Positions 1 through 13,000 of a stretch of DNA of 64,000 bases are shown one piece after another. A model generated the notes under the pieces. That model made no database searches. It was not told the origin of the DNA and saw only the letters and a list, made by a program, of their open reading frames with translations. The first letter of the stretch is position 1. Each line of letters starts with the position of its first letter. Origin of the DNA: Paragorgia papillata (Eukaryota; Cnidaria; Anthozoa; Scleralcyonacea; Coralliidae). A program made the translations under genes and the position numbers. Location of the stretch: NCBI GenBank assembly GCA_035771165.1, contig JAWNZC010000348.1, positions 5,320,501-5,384,500 of the forward strand. Direction: 5' to 3'.

Positions 1-532
1 TAGTTTTTTCTTCATTTCTTATCTAATTAGTATTCATAGGGCTGTATGCTATTACAGCCCGCGGTACATCAAAGAAAACCGACTCACTCATGAAATAATC
101 AGATATAATTCTTAACTAATTCAAAGATTCGAGCTAACTACTGAGATGAAATTTATCTTCTATTATACGTCATGAAATACAAACAGAGCAACATATAGAT
201 CTTAACCAGAGAGCTTGCTTTCCTTGGATCGTTGCATAATTGCACATAGCAGTAAAAATTTGCCAGTTTTCCGAGTCCCGGCGGTTATTGAGCTGATTTT
301 ATGTCACAAAAATCTTTTTTTGACTGCAAAAAGAATTAGAATACCCTGTGTGCTATTGCAGAAAAACGAAGGCAACTTTGCTTTGTTATGTCATTTTGCA
401 TTTCTCAAATAGTCGTAATAAGATTTTCGTGACATAACTGAAATCAGCCTGGTAATCTATTCTTAGTCGTTAGCGAAAGGACGTCAATTACGGCACAAGA
501 GCCTTGAAAAAGACTTTTATTTGTATTTTTCT
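1..532. other. Integrin intron sequence, nothing recognised
   Basis: A+T-rich sequence with no exon-like open frame on the minus strand and no repeat that I recognise from elsewhere in the window. It should be the intron after integrin exon 14. Confidence 0.6.
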
Positions 533-735
533 TATATATATATATAGTCGTCTTATATATATATATATATATAGTCGCCTGATGATCCCGTTTAGGGTGA
601 AACCTCTGGTAGCGAAGACTTTAAGGTAAAACTATACTTCATACTTTGTATTTTGCTCTATCTATATATGGTATTGAGCACTCTCTAACATTTCGTGAAC
701 CAAAACTCACTTATATATATATATATATATATCAG

Positions 736-767
<32 letters not shown>

Positions 768-981
768 CCAAGCTACACTGATGAGCTGTTGTACAGCGAA
801 ACACCGTGTCTGTAGATTGAACTATATATATATATATATATATATAATGATATTAGGTGTTACTCCGAGTGACGAACCATACCGGTCAAGTAGAGAAAAC
901 TCTACTTGGCCCGGCTGGGATATCATTATTCTTCACCCGAGTTCACTGTCCCATAATAATTGTTCTATATATATATATATA
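533..981. repeat. Mosaic of short dispersed repeats separated by (TA)n runs
   Basis: TA runs at about 533-575, 711-764, 823-845 and 967-981 separate three dispersed pieces. The piece at about 578-650 (TGATCCCGTTTAGGGTGAAA) recurs at about 25248-25312. The piece at about 765-826 (CAAGCTACACTGATGAGCTG) recurs at about 11963-12023. The piece at about 853-960 shares CCGAGTGACGAACCATACCG and the AGTAGAG/CTCTACT hairpin with the SINE-like repeats at 32.1 and 38.0 kb, but its two halves are in opposite relative orientation. Confidence 0.75.
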
Positions 982-982
982 C

Positions 983-1074
983 CTGGACTGGTGTAGTAGC
1001 TAGCCCAATGCTAGAGCCGTGATAAATGTACACAGCTCCTCCGCCATCCTGATACGGTGCACCGACCCCTAAAT
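983..1074 (-). CDS. Integrin alpha exon 14 (blade 6 GAP strand; last exon in window)
   Basis: Residues 384-414, DLGVGAPYQDGG through VYIYHGSSIGLATT. I place the acceptor at TTTTTAG before 1074, because this restores Asp-384 and the DxNxDGxxDLxVGAP signature. A second AG six bases further in (exon from 1068) would drop Asp-Leu. Donor GTATAT. I find no further exon in 1-982, so blade 7 lies outside. Confidence 0.9.
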
Positions 1075-4000
1075 CTAAAAATAAAAAAAACAAAATACCC
1101 AGAAATTAGTCCTCCCGCTGTTAAGATTTCCAAGGTAGTGTAATTGAATTATCCGAAATTGATAAATCATTTAAAGTTAAATAAATTTACATTGATTAAA
1201 GTAAAAGAACACAACAAACCAGGGTAGAAAGATAAATTTTAAAAAAGATAATTTTATGTGCCACACTGTTGCCATAATACAAAGAAAAGCTTAGAATGTC
1301 ATAGGGCCAGTTCCAAACGTTACAAGTAGAGGGTGGGGCCACCATTATCTTGCATAAAAGCAACACATCTCTAATGCGTACTGAAATAAAAGTAGTGTGC
1401 CGCGTAGGCAGTGTTGAAATACAAATCGACATATAGTAAGGTTTGAGCACTGCCGAAAATATTGAACGTAGTTTCTAACGTTTCGAGCGAAGGCCCTTCG
1501 TCAGAGAGAAACGTGGTCACGTGTATGGACTGCGGGTCCCGTCGGAAAAGTGACCAAACAAAAATGGCAGAAATATGAATCTTTTCTCTCATGGTAGCGA
1601 CCGCTGACCGTATTTTTCTCACTATGTTTATCTGACTGTGGGCTCAGTTGCGTCCGCAAGCCGATTAATTCAGTAATAAATTCATTTATGAAAAAAGATC
1701 AGCGTTACTACTATAGAAGAAAGGGGCCATCTTGAATTGATATGGCGAATAGACCGCCATCTTGAATTGGTCACCCATTGCCAGTTATTAATATAGGACA
1801 CCCATAGTCTAGTTATATATAGGTCAGTGAGAAAAACACGACACTGCAAAGAAATAGACCGTAAGTATAATTACCTTGAAAACCATCACGATTTACATCT
1901 CCAAGAGAAGCAACGCATCTGCCAAAAAGCGCACGAGCTTGAGCTTCCTGTGCTTTCAATGTTCGGATAGGTTGTGTAAAACCATCCTGCAATAAAAATA
2001 AGCCATTATAACATAGATGTAATACAACGGCGTTTCTGATTGGCTACCGTGCGTGCTTCATAACTCGATGAAGCACGCCAATTTCAAACGTAATGAGAAA
2101 CTCATTTTTAATCAGCGAAATAAATATTGTTTTCAGTTGTTTTGTATCTGATTCTCTGTTATAAAAGAAATGGTTCATGGTTTGGTGTGCTCCACTGAGT
2201 TATGGATGCACTTGGCAAATTGGGAAGTTCTCGGCTATCGCCTCGACCAACTCTTACGCTTTTTCGTGCTCTACCAACTTCCCTCGTGCATTCATAACTC
2301 GATGGAGCACGCCAAACCATGCATAAACCATTTCTTAACACAATTTATTCCATGGCGTTATGTGACCAGAACTACCATAATGTTTTGTCAGTATCCAAAC
2401 GCGAAGAGATAGAGGATATTGACAAAGCATTCTGGTAGTTGTAGTTACAGCTGCGCCCGATTCATCGATTAATCGATCATTTTTCGTTTTCCGCCTGCAA
2501 TCGATTACTGTTACCAACAATCATCGACGACAGCTCAGCATACTGTTTATTCACGTTAATATTGTTCTTCACTTGATCATCATCGTAAGCTTTTCAGTTT
2601 AATCTATACATCTTGATCTAAACATGTACTTCAATTGTGCTGAGCAAAACATCAGGACTAACGCAACGAGATTCATGTAATACAATTAATCGATTGTTGA
2701 TAAGTAACGATTAATCGATTACGAAAATGACCCGATGGGTGCAGCTCTAAGTTGTAGTCACATATCAGGCAAATTGCCCATTGCTCGTGAATGTGTATTC
2801 GAAAGAGATGCAGCAATGTTTTTCTTATTTTTATTAGAGTGCTGTGTACGTATAGTGTTTTGGATATAACAAAGTGAAAAGGTGGCCGAGTTCGGCTCAA
2901 AACATCTGTATTTCGTTCCAAAACATCTCGACAGTTCTCTATTCTTTTAATAGCTCTGACTCACAAACATTACTCTAGTGAACAATTGTTTACCAATTTT
3001 GTTGTTCAATAAATAATTCAACATACCTCTTTGCCGTACACAAAAACCCTTCCCACTTCTGGTTTATTAAATTTAGATGGGTCAGTATAATAAGGAGCTC
3101 CAACAACAATTTCAGAAATTCTGTTTAAAGACAAAGTAATGTCAATTTAATTCTTTGAAAGTTTTCATGGCGATAATATAATATAGATAAGTTTTGTGGA
3201 AACACCACGTAAAATATTTATTTGCTAAGCTTTCGGCCTGTTGACTCAGGCCTTCATCAGAGCAACAAGCGTGAGCTGTTAGCTCACGTCATTTATAAAC
3301 TATAGCAACTGATAAATTAAATCACGAGTCAACAGGCCGAAAGCTTAGCAAATAAATATTTTACGTGGTGTTTCCACAAAAATTATCTATATTGTTGGAA
3401 ATTCGTAGTCGCAACACTATTCACAGATATAGTTTTAGTTCTCTTTAGTCACCATCACAATTCACAAAATTAAGTAGCTCACGCTTTGTCGAAGATACTC
3501 TATCACCCACTGGTACGGCTATCAACTACACCCTTATTACATATTTTTATGGATTATATCTAATTATACCGGTATTTCTGGCATGCTAGTGACGTCTCCA
3601 TCCCTAATTGAATAAAGTCGTCATATACATGTTCTTAAAATATTTGACAATATAATTTCAATTTATTGTAACATTGCCACTGGCTATGCAAAACATCAAA
3701 AGTGTGCATCTATGACTTTAAGATCAATAATTGCTGTACCGTAACGAGTCACGCGTTAACAGCCCTTGATATTCTGTGAGTTCGTTCGTGCGGAATCAAT
3801 AAGCACGGCATCGCACTTTAATTAGACTGGGTCTGTTTTATATAGAAAGGAAGTTCCTCTTCAACGGACAGTTCGAAGTTCCTCTTAAATGGCTTCATTA
3901 TTCTACGGAACGTCACATTAAATAATCCCTTAACACTCCCCCCTCCCCCCCCAAGAAAAAGCTAACCCTAATCAGTAACGATGTTTACCACTGAAATTAT

Positions 4001-7000
4001 ACCCTAACAAGACCCACTAGCGGATTTATCCAATTCTTAAACAGGGGTTTTGGTGATACTATAATCAAAGTATCATCTCCTCCTGGAGTATATGTTTTCA
4101 TTTCGATCAATTCTTGTATGTGAAACCGCTGATCTGTCGCTGACTCAGACTCCCTCTCCGCTCATGTAGGAGTTACTCCACACTTCTAACACTAAGAAAG
4201 ATCATAATATAGTTGCGCAAAAGGCATTTCATGAAATCCTAGTGAGTGATTTATAATCTTCACATACTGTGTCAATATTTAAAGACATAGAGTCCATAAA
4301 CTCATTTATAATAAAACTTACGTATCATTATTGAAGTCAGAAGTGCATACTGACATTCCAAAATAAGCGCCAACCTAAAACAAAATGTAAATTTGCTCAG
4401 TAATAGTACAACAACTCTGGCAATCCATGAAAATATAATTTTCGGATAAGATATACATTACTAGAAGTACGTATACGCAATAAATGCAATCATTCTAACA
4501 AACACTTCTGCCATTTCCATGCTGGCTGCTGCTACACGACTAATGGGTGACTGGAAATATAGCTGTACAAAACTGAAACGTTAAGGATTAACTCGTTTTT
4601 ACTGTTAAAGTGCCTGTATGGACCTGAGGCAGTTTACATATTTAGAATATCTAGACCTTCCTCATCAAAATTGTAATATATCTTCCTTTGCAAAAATTTC
4701 ATCTTCATGGACTTTTTTGCGCGTAAAGTTGACAATTTTGAGAAATTTTCATACATGAGTTACCAAACGTGATGACAGATCAGGAACCTGATAGTAAAAA
4801 CACGCAGTAGGTTTGTTCTTCTCTGGTTTTACCAAAGTTATATCGCACAAATTGTTTTAGAAACAATGCGAAACTGGTGCAGAGTATTTGGCCTCTCGAT
4901 TCAAATTGATCGGGTTGATGATCTGTCGTCACTTCCGGTAACTAGATCCAGTTTTTTTCTCACGGTCAACCTTCAAAATGGGCAACTTTTAATACGTGAA
5001 AAAAGTCCATGAAGATTCCCTGAACGTTATTATATGTAAAACTTTAGTTTCATTCTACTCCAAAAAAATCCATAAGCACTTTCTGAAGTCAAAACTTGTA
5101 CTTTTTTTCTAATTCAAAAAAACAGTACGGAGCGACCTTAAGGTTTCCAATAAGCCATTGCCCAAGTGGTTTCTAGCCAGTTTCCGATCAAATACGAAGG
5201 GAGGACAAAGAAGATAAAAAGTATCTAATTGTTTCCAATAATAAACTTTTTAGCTTACCTGATCACCATGAATTGTATAAGTTACATCTGGTTTGGACAG
5301 AGATATATACACAAAAACCTAAAATACAAATAACAGAAAACAGAAGTTCTCGTAATAGAAAGCAAAGAAGGAGAAAGATGGGAACAAAAAGAAGAAAGAG
5401 AATAAGGAGAAGAATGAACGAAAAGAGTAGAAGAAAAAAGAACAAGAAGAAAAGAGGAGGAAAAGGAGGAGGAGAAAAATTAGGAGCAGCAGAAGAAGGA
5501 AGAGAAGCTGGAAAAGCAAAAGCAAAGAAAAGAAAAGGAGAAGGAAGAGAAAAAGAAAGCAGAAGGAAGAGAAATAGGAGAGGAAAGAGAAGCTGAAAGA
5601 GAAGAAAGAGATAAGTGGGCGAGTGGTTATAAGTACATGTTCAATATGCACCAATTCCTGTTGGGTCAGGCCTACATAAATACCTGTGTTATTTTGGACA
5701 TGAACTTACGACCTAAAGAAAGAGCAGCTGTGGGAAGAGAAGAAAGAAGAGGAAAAGAAAGACAAAAATAAGAGAAGAAGTACGAGAACGAGAAGAAGCA
5801 GCAGTAGAAAAAAAGCAGAAGAAGGAGCAGGGAAAAGAATAAAGAGAAAGGAGGAGGAGGAGAAGAAGAAGAAGAAGAAAAAGAAGAAGAAGAAGAGCAG
5901 AAGCAGCAGGAGGAGTAACAGAAGAAAACGAAAGAAAAAAGAAGAAAAGAAGAAAAAGAATGAGAAAAGAAGAAGAAAGAGCAAAAGCATGAGAGGGAGG
6001 AAGAAAAGAACTAGACCCCAAGGATAGTGCAAAGTTTCTAGTCAAAGATAATAACAATTTTTGCCATGTGTACAGACAGAGCTGCCAACCTCGCAGCCTG
6101 CCAGCCCAGTTTCTAAAGCAAAGCCAAATAATAAAATAATACAAGCAAAAACTTAGACAAACAACCCGAGAGTCATTTTCTCTTGTCAAGAACGCAAAAA
6201 AAAATTATAAACTGCTCGAGCGTCACTAAATATGGTCTGGACGAAAGGATTTATTGTCTGCCTAGCGGAAGGTGCGAATAAATTTTAAAAGCTTTATATT
6301 CAACTTTAATATGGTCTGGCATGTTGACGATGTTGTGAAGTCGGTTTGTGGAGTGTTGTTCAGTCGCAAACAAAACCACGCGTGCGCAGTGCTATTCTAA
6401 TATATTCCGGGGGGAAACTTCTTTCATTCCCGATATATTAAGATATATAATATTAAATGCACCAGGATTTTATACGTCTTTCAAGAAATACCCATAGATA
6501 AGGTACAAACCTGTCTGTTATCGCTCTTTAGGACTTACGAGCTTTAAGCAACATAAATATTTGTCGTATATGAAAGACTGGTACTAGTGTATAGTTTCAT
6601 ATTTTCACTGGTTTTAGCCTTTGTGAACTACGACAAGTACGTTGTAGTTAAACCTGGTAAGTTTACCCCCCGGAAAGTTTACACTGTCTATCGTGTGAAT
6701 ATTCGCCACTCGTAAAAAAGTAGGAGAAAAGAAAGAGGATAAAAAAGAAAAAAGGAGGAGGAGAAAGAAAAAAGGAGGAGGAGAAAGAAGAAGGCGGAAA
6801 GGACAAAGAGCAGAAAGGGGAAAAGGAGCAGCAAAAGACAAAAACCAGAAGAAAGTGGAGGAAAAAAAAGAAAAGAAGACAAGGAGAAAGAAGAACAGGA
6901 ACAGAACGGACGGGAACACATGTCAGTCATTGGTATGGGAATCTACAGGTATCTGTTTGTGTAATTATAACGCTAAGTTCAAAAAATCAAATAGAATTTT

Positions 7001-10000
7001 AGTTTACTTACTGCACCCATTAAGTTATTTCGTGGTGCTCCAACAACATAACCTATAACATGTGAAGATCATGATAAATAGAACTCACACATTCCTATTT
7101 CTAGGCTCTGACTATAGTTGCTAAACAACGTGAAAAGATGGTAAACGAAATACGAACGCCTTACTGTTGAAGGGCTTTGCTCGAAACGTCCTCGACAATT
7201 CGTCCTTGGCTATACCCAAAACACTGCTGATGCAGCACCCTACTTTAAAACAGTTGCCAAAGGCCGTTAACTTTAGCAGCTATATAGTCCATTTTGGAAA
7301 TGAGATTTCAGGTTTAACTTAGTGTACAGTGTATGTGTAAAATGTGCAGACGACGTTTTCTAGTTTGGAGACGTGTTGCCTTGTCTGGGCTTTATTTGGG
7401 CCTGTTTCAAGCTCTCTCGTTTCACCGTATAACTTTATTTACCCTTCCAACTCAATGCAAGCCAAGGACGTAATACATAAAAACCCAATGGAAGTGAATG
7501 ACGGTTAAATCTTAATTCATAAATAAAAATTTAATTTAATAATCAACCAATATAGTCGTCTCCATACCAATTGAACCACTGATAAAAGTTCCCGATGCAA
7601 CGGAATATCCTAAAAAATAAACCAAAAACAGTGCAAATAAAGAACCTGAAAAACGAATAAAAGAATAACGTTGACCATTAATCCAGCCGGGGACCATCAA
7701 ACCACATACTCGCACAGAACTCGCCGGCTAGAATCGCACTCATGCCGCACGTTGTAAGCAAGAACATTATTAGTTACGTCTTTACAGTCCAATAACTTAT
7801 TAGCAGTGTAAGCAACCCAACATTAGGACACTGGTTGCAGGTCAGGTTAGCGTATAAACAAAGCGGCAAACCCCTAGTGGGTTCGGTAAGCATATAACTA
7901 AGACTCCTACGACAGTACAGTACATGAACTAAAGCTCAGTAGAACTTATATATGGACTCATTTGGCATCGTGTTCTAGCTCTTTAGTACCTTACTACTTT
8001 AGCTCCTTAGTACCTTACATTTTGTTTGCAATGTTCGAGTTACAACGATTGAAAAGGCGTTTGTCAACAGTTGTTCACGTAATGGTTTAAAATGCAACAT
8101 GTTACCGCAACAAAATTTAGCTAGAATCGTTTGCAAATGACATGTATGGCATCAGTTAGCTAGCCTCCTCCGCAGGCATCTCGCGAGGGGGGGGGGGGGG
8201 GTGCTCGGTGGGGGCTTGGGGCGGACAGGCGGGCAAAAAATTATTGAGCGAAAACGGCATCAGTTAATTTTGTGCAACATCTCTAGTTTTCAAAATTGTC
8301 GCCGACAGTCCTTTCCAACCCTTACTCCGACCCGAGTAATATCGTATAAACACCATCAGAATTCCAACAGCATCAGTCAATGAGTACAATTTTTTCCAAG
8401 AATTTGTTGGACCTATCAAAGTCTGTAACTTCTGTCGTATATATAATGAGAGTGTAAAAAAGTAGAGTGTTGCGTAGACGGTGTTTTAGATAGAGCAAAG
8501 TGAAAATGTCGTAAACTGCCGAGGTTTTTGGTAATAGAAAACTGACGTTTCGAGTTTTTCACTCATCATGAAGGGCTCTGCTCGAAACGTCCGTTTTCCA
8601 TTACGAAAAACCTCGGTAGGTTACCACATTTTCACTTTGCTCAGACTCTACACATAAGGAGACGGGCATCGTCACTTCTCAACGTAGATAAAGCATGAAA
8701 ACCTGAAAATATATGGGATTCATCATGACTACATTTTAGAGCTTTAGGCTACGTATACACGGTACCGGACGAATTCGAGACGGGTCTCGAATTTGTCCTA
8801 TTTCGCTGTGTAAACAGGCGGAACCGTACTAATTCGAGAACGGTTCCGAATTCGTCGGGTACCTTGTTAAACGGGGTAGAGTCTGACCTCCCGTAAGCGC
8901 CACCGATGCTTGACATTTAGGGTGGTCACTTACGAGAAGTTCGACTGTATATTCAATACCTGCGCTCTTCCAAACCAAAAATAGAACTAGCTTTTGAAAA
9001 ATCCGTTCAGAAATTTCTCAACAATACCTGCATAAGAAAATTTCTTTTGACCGACGTCAACTTTGGTGTTACCAACAATAGCAGCCCCTAAAGAAAACAA
9101 GTTTGTTTTATTAAGAGCTTCTTTTTTCCTGTCACATATTTTCGGTTAAGGTGGCTCCATACAGTTTCTAGAAAAATGGAAAATACAAGTTTGAGAGTCC
9201 AAAAACACGTGCATAAACAATTTGGAAAAAACAATAAAACTAAATGTTATGCATAGTTAAACATTCTGACAATCAAAAAATGTTACCAAATAAATAGCAA
9301 CAGTTGTTGCTATGGCAACAATGACGTTTCAAAATGGCTGCCAATTACCTTTCAAACTAATTTAATTCTAAAAAAACTTTGGTGACCCCAATGTTTTTTT
9401 CATGAAAACTTTTCTGAAGTATGAGTAATCAATAGGTTTAAAAAATTCTAAAAAAATTCTGTGAACCAAATTTTTTAAAAATTAACAAACATGATTTTTT
9501 CGGAAAAAAAATTATATGTGGCTAAATGTAATTTAGGCAAGGTAAAAAAGGAGACAATGCTAGTCAGCGGTCACTCATGATAATATGTGGGGATTATCTC
9601 AGCGCTCATCAAAGTCTTGTCAGCGTGGTCTGAGCTTGACTTGCGCTCATCAAAGTCTTGTCAGCGTGGTCTGAGCTTGACTTGCGCTCATCAAAGTCTT
9701 GTCAGCGTGGTCTGAGCTTGACTTGCGCTCATCAAAGTCTTGTCAGCGTGGTCTGAGCTTGACTTGCGCTCATCAAAGTCTTGTCAGCGTGGTCTGAGCT
9801 TGACTTGCGCTCATCAAAGTCTTGTCAGCGTGGTCTGAGCTTGACTTGCGCTCATCAAAGTCTTGTCAGCGTGGTCTGAGCTTGATTTGCGCTCATCACA
9901 GTCTTGTCAGCGTGGTCTGAGCTTGACTGGTTCTGCGCGCGCTATCTATTTATTAGGTATTTGGTCAGTGGTCACTCATTATAATATGTGGGGATTATCT

Positions 10001-13000
10001 CAGCGCTCGTCAAAGTCTTGTCAGCGTGGTCTGAGCTTGACTGGTTTTGCGCGCGCTGTTTAGTGACCCACCCACCCACTCCTGATAGAATGCAAGGGTA
10101 GGTATATATATTTCCACTGCTTTGACAGTGTGACTGGTGCCTGGAGGTGGGCTGTGGCGGGGTTGCCATGGTTACCTCCGATCAGGGGGTGGTATCCCCC
10201 CTGTGGCTTGGCACCAATCCTCCAATAACGTCAATTGGCGATCTATTTTTATCCTTCTACAGAATTTTTTTTAAATCGGCCTATTGATTACTCATACTTC
10301 AAGAAAAGTTTTAATGAAAAAAAAATTGGGGGTCGCCAAAGTTTTTTTCGAATTAAATTAGTTTGAAAGGTAATTGGCAGCCATTTTGAAACGCCATTGT
10401 TGCCATAGCAACAACTGTTGTTATTTATTTGGTAACGGTTTTTGATTGTCAGAATGTTTAACTATGCATAACATTTAGTTTTATTGTTTTTCTGAATTGT
10501 TTATGCACGTGTTTTGGACTCTCAAACTTGTATTTTCCTGTATGGAGCCGCCAAAAAGATAAATACCTTTACAGTATATTAACAGACTTATTTCGAAGTT
10601 AAAATAACGTACAGAAGTGAATACTCCGAACAGTTTGATGGTTAATTTGTATCGTTTCAGGGCCGTATCCAGAGATAATTTAGGGATACCGGTTGCGCAA
10701 TCAGTGAGTGTACCATCTAGGGGGGTCCGGGGGCATGCTCCGCCGGAAAATTTTGAAAACTAGAGTCTCGGAAATGGCATTTCCTGAATTCTGAGGGGTG
10801 AATTTCAATATTCTGATGGGTGATTTTTAATGTAGCTTTTCACTAGTCTACACAGCTTAATTAATAAACTTTGGAATTTTTTTATACAATAGCAAGAATA
10901 TATTACCGTAGCAGACATTACGATGTTTTATTACGTTTTATTACTACTGGCATTGGTGAGTGCCTAATTTAGCTGCTTTAAATGACTGGGAAGCGAACTC
11001 AGTTTGTAGTACCTGTACACAGTTTATAATGATTGTAGTTAGTTTTATGTTAATTTCATGTTCTTTTGAATTAATGTCATTTATGATTTTTTGGGGACCT
11101 AGTTTGGGATCCCAAACCGGGGTACCGGCGTCTAAACCCTTCTGGATACGGCCCTGCGTTTGACTAGTCTTTGTTGCTGTATTCATGTGTTGCTATAATG
11201 GTGCTCCGGTCACTCTTTGCAAAATTTTGTTACTGATGTAATTTAGCTTGAGTAGACCAACCAATTTGATTATACCCCAGTGGTCAGACAAAACACTCTG
11301 GATTAGTTTAATTCTGTTATCAGTGTTTACACGGAGATCGATCACGTGTGGCCTATAATTTCATCGCAAAAGTCAATCAAATATATGAAAGTCATTCATT
11401 CAAAACAAACCAGGAAACCTATATATATAAACGCTTATAAACTATAATGTTCATGCCTTGTTTGCATTACACTGGACAAGTTCAAAGTAAACTAAAATAT
11501 TGATTACATAAAGAGAGCTAGCCAAGTTAGCCAACCCAGTTCAGTTGACTGAGCTAGCCCAGTCCAAGTGATCTCCTTCTAACAGGATATTATTCCTAAT
11601 ATATATATAATTATATATATATATATATAGCACTTGCACTTATTCCCTTGGTGGAGGACAAACGCTTCTAAACAATGAAATTTTTATTAATGATTCGCTT
11701 GACGTCATGTGCAAGAGGTCTATATATATATGTACGCTGCCTCATATGTACGCTCCGTCACTTCGGTGTTGTTGAGCACTCTGTGAAGTTGCCGTGGGTA
11801 CCTATTAGCGATAATGCAACGCTCACTACCCTTGTGGAAGTTTGAGCACTCTGGGCCCATGCGCACTTCACGCTATCTGAATGTACTTCACCGATGCTGT
11901 CCCACATGCGGTTGTCACCGACGATCGCATGTGTATAAGTAATTGATGAAATTCATTCAGATTGTTCCAAGCTACACTGATGAGCTGTAGTACAGCGAAA
12001 CACGTGTCTGTAGATTGAACTATATATATATATATATATATATCTACAGTGTATATATATATACATAAAAAAATATAATAGTTTTATTATATGGCTTTGT
12101 AATATCCTGAGTTCTGATTGGTCAACGCACGGTCCGTAAAAATGCGTATCCGGACCATGGTCCGTCTTTTTCCGTATCCGGACCGCTGGCCCGGATGTTG
12201 ATTTTGCTCGCGTAAATTTCTAAGGTTTTCACACTAAGTTTGATACAATAATTATCGAAAAACTTGAAATAGCCATATAATAAACGCTTTATTAACCTCG
12301 TTTACTCGGTCTGTACGGGAAAATATCAGACCTCGGTCTTTTTTGTACGAACCTCGCCTGCGGCTCGGTCCGTACTGTCAAGACGTCGGTCTGATGTTTT
12401 CCAGTACAGACCTCGTTCTCGGTTAATATTCTCTTAATATACTAGAGATGAGCCGATTAATCGGAAACTAATCGGCAAAGCCGATTAATCGGCCAATTTA
12501 AAATAATCGGTAATCGGCCGATTATTTTGAATAATCGGCAAAATAATCGGCATTTCAACTTCTTCACACATGGTGCAAATACATGCCGAGTGAGTCATAA
12601 CGAACCGATGGCGAGAGCGTTAGAGATTGTTGATGATGCAAATACTTATACGCGGCCGCCTTACAAAATCTTCGCTTATTTTTGTTGGCTATAAAAAAAG
12701 AAGAAGAACCTGAACAAACCGGCTTTTTATTTATATAAAAAAAATGTTCGAAAATATAATTTTTTTTGTCACTATCAAAGTGAAAAGGTTGTGAACAGCC
12801 AAAATTTTGAAGAACAAATACTGACATTTCCAGCGGAGCCCTTTATCACTATCAGAGTAAAACGTTTTACTTTGATGAAGGGCTCCGCTCGAAACGTCAG
12901 TATTTCATTCCTCAAAATTTTGGCAGTTCACAACTTTTTCACTACACTGCCTACGCAGCACTCTACTTTTTGTCACTTGTCAGATATCCGCAACAAGAGT

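Noticed and set aside
983..1068. Use of the inner AG as the only acceptor for integrin exon 14
   Set aside because: It removes the conserved Asp-Leu before VGAP; the outer AG restores the family signature and keeps phase, so I took that as the main form.
5273..6189. Arg/Lys-rich and Phe/Leu/Ser-rich open frames on both strands
   Set aside because: Products of purine-rich low-complexity tracts inside an integrin intron.
9602..9930. CRISPR-like array because of regular 41-bp units
   Set aside because: Units are contiguous with no variable spacers and lie inside a eukaryotic transposon.
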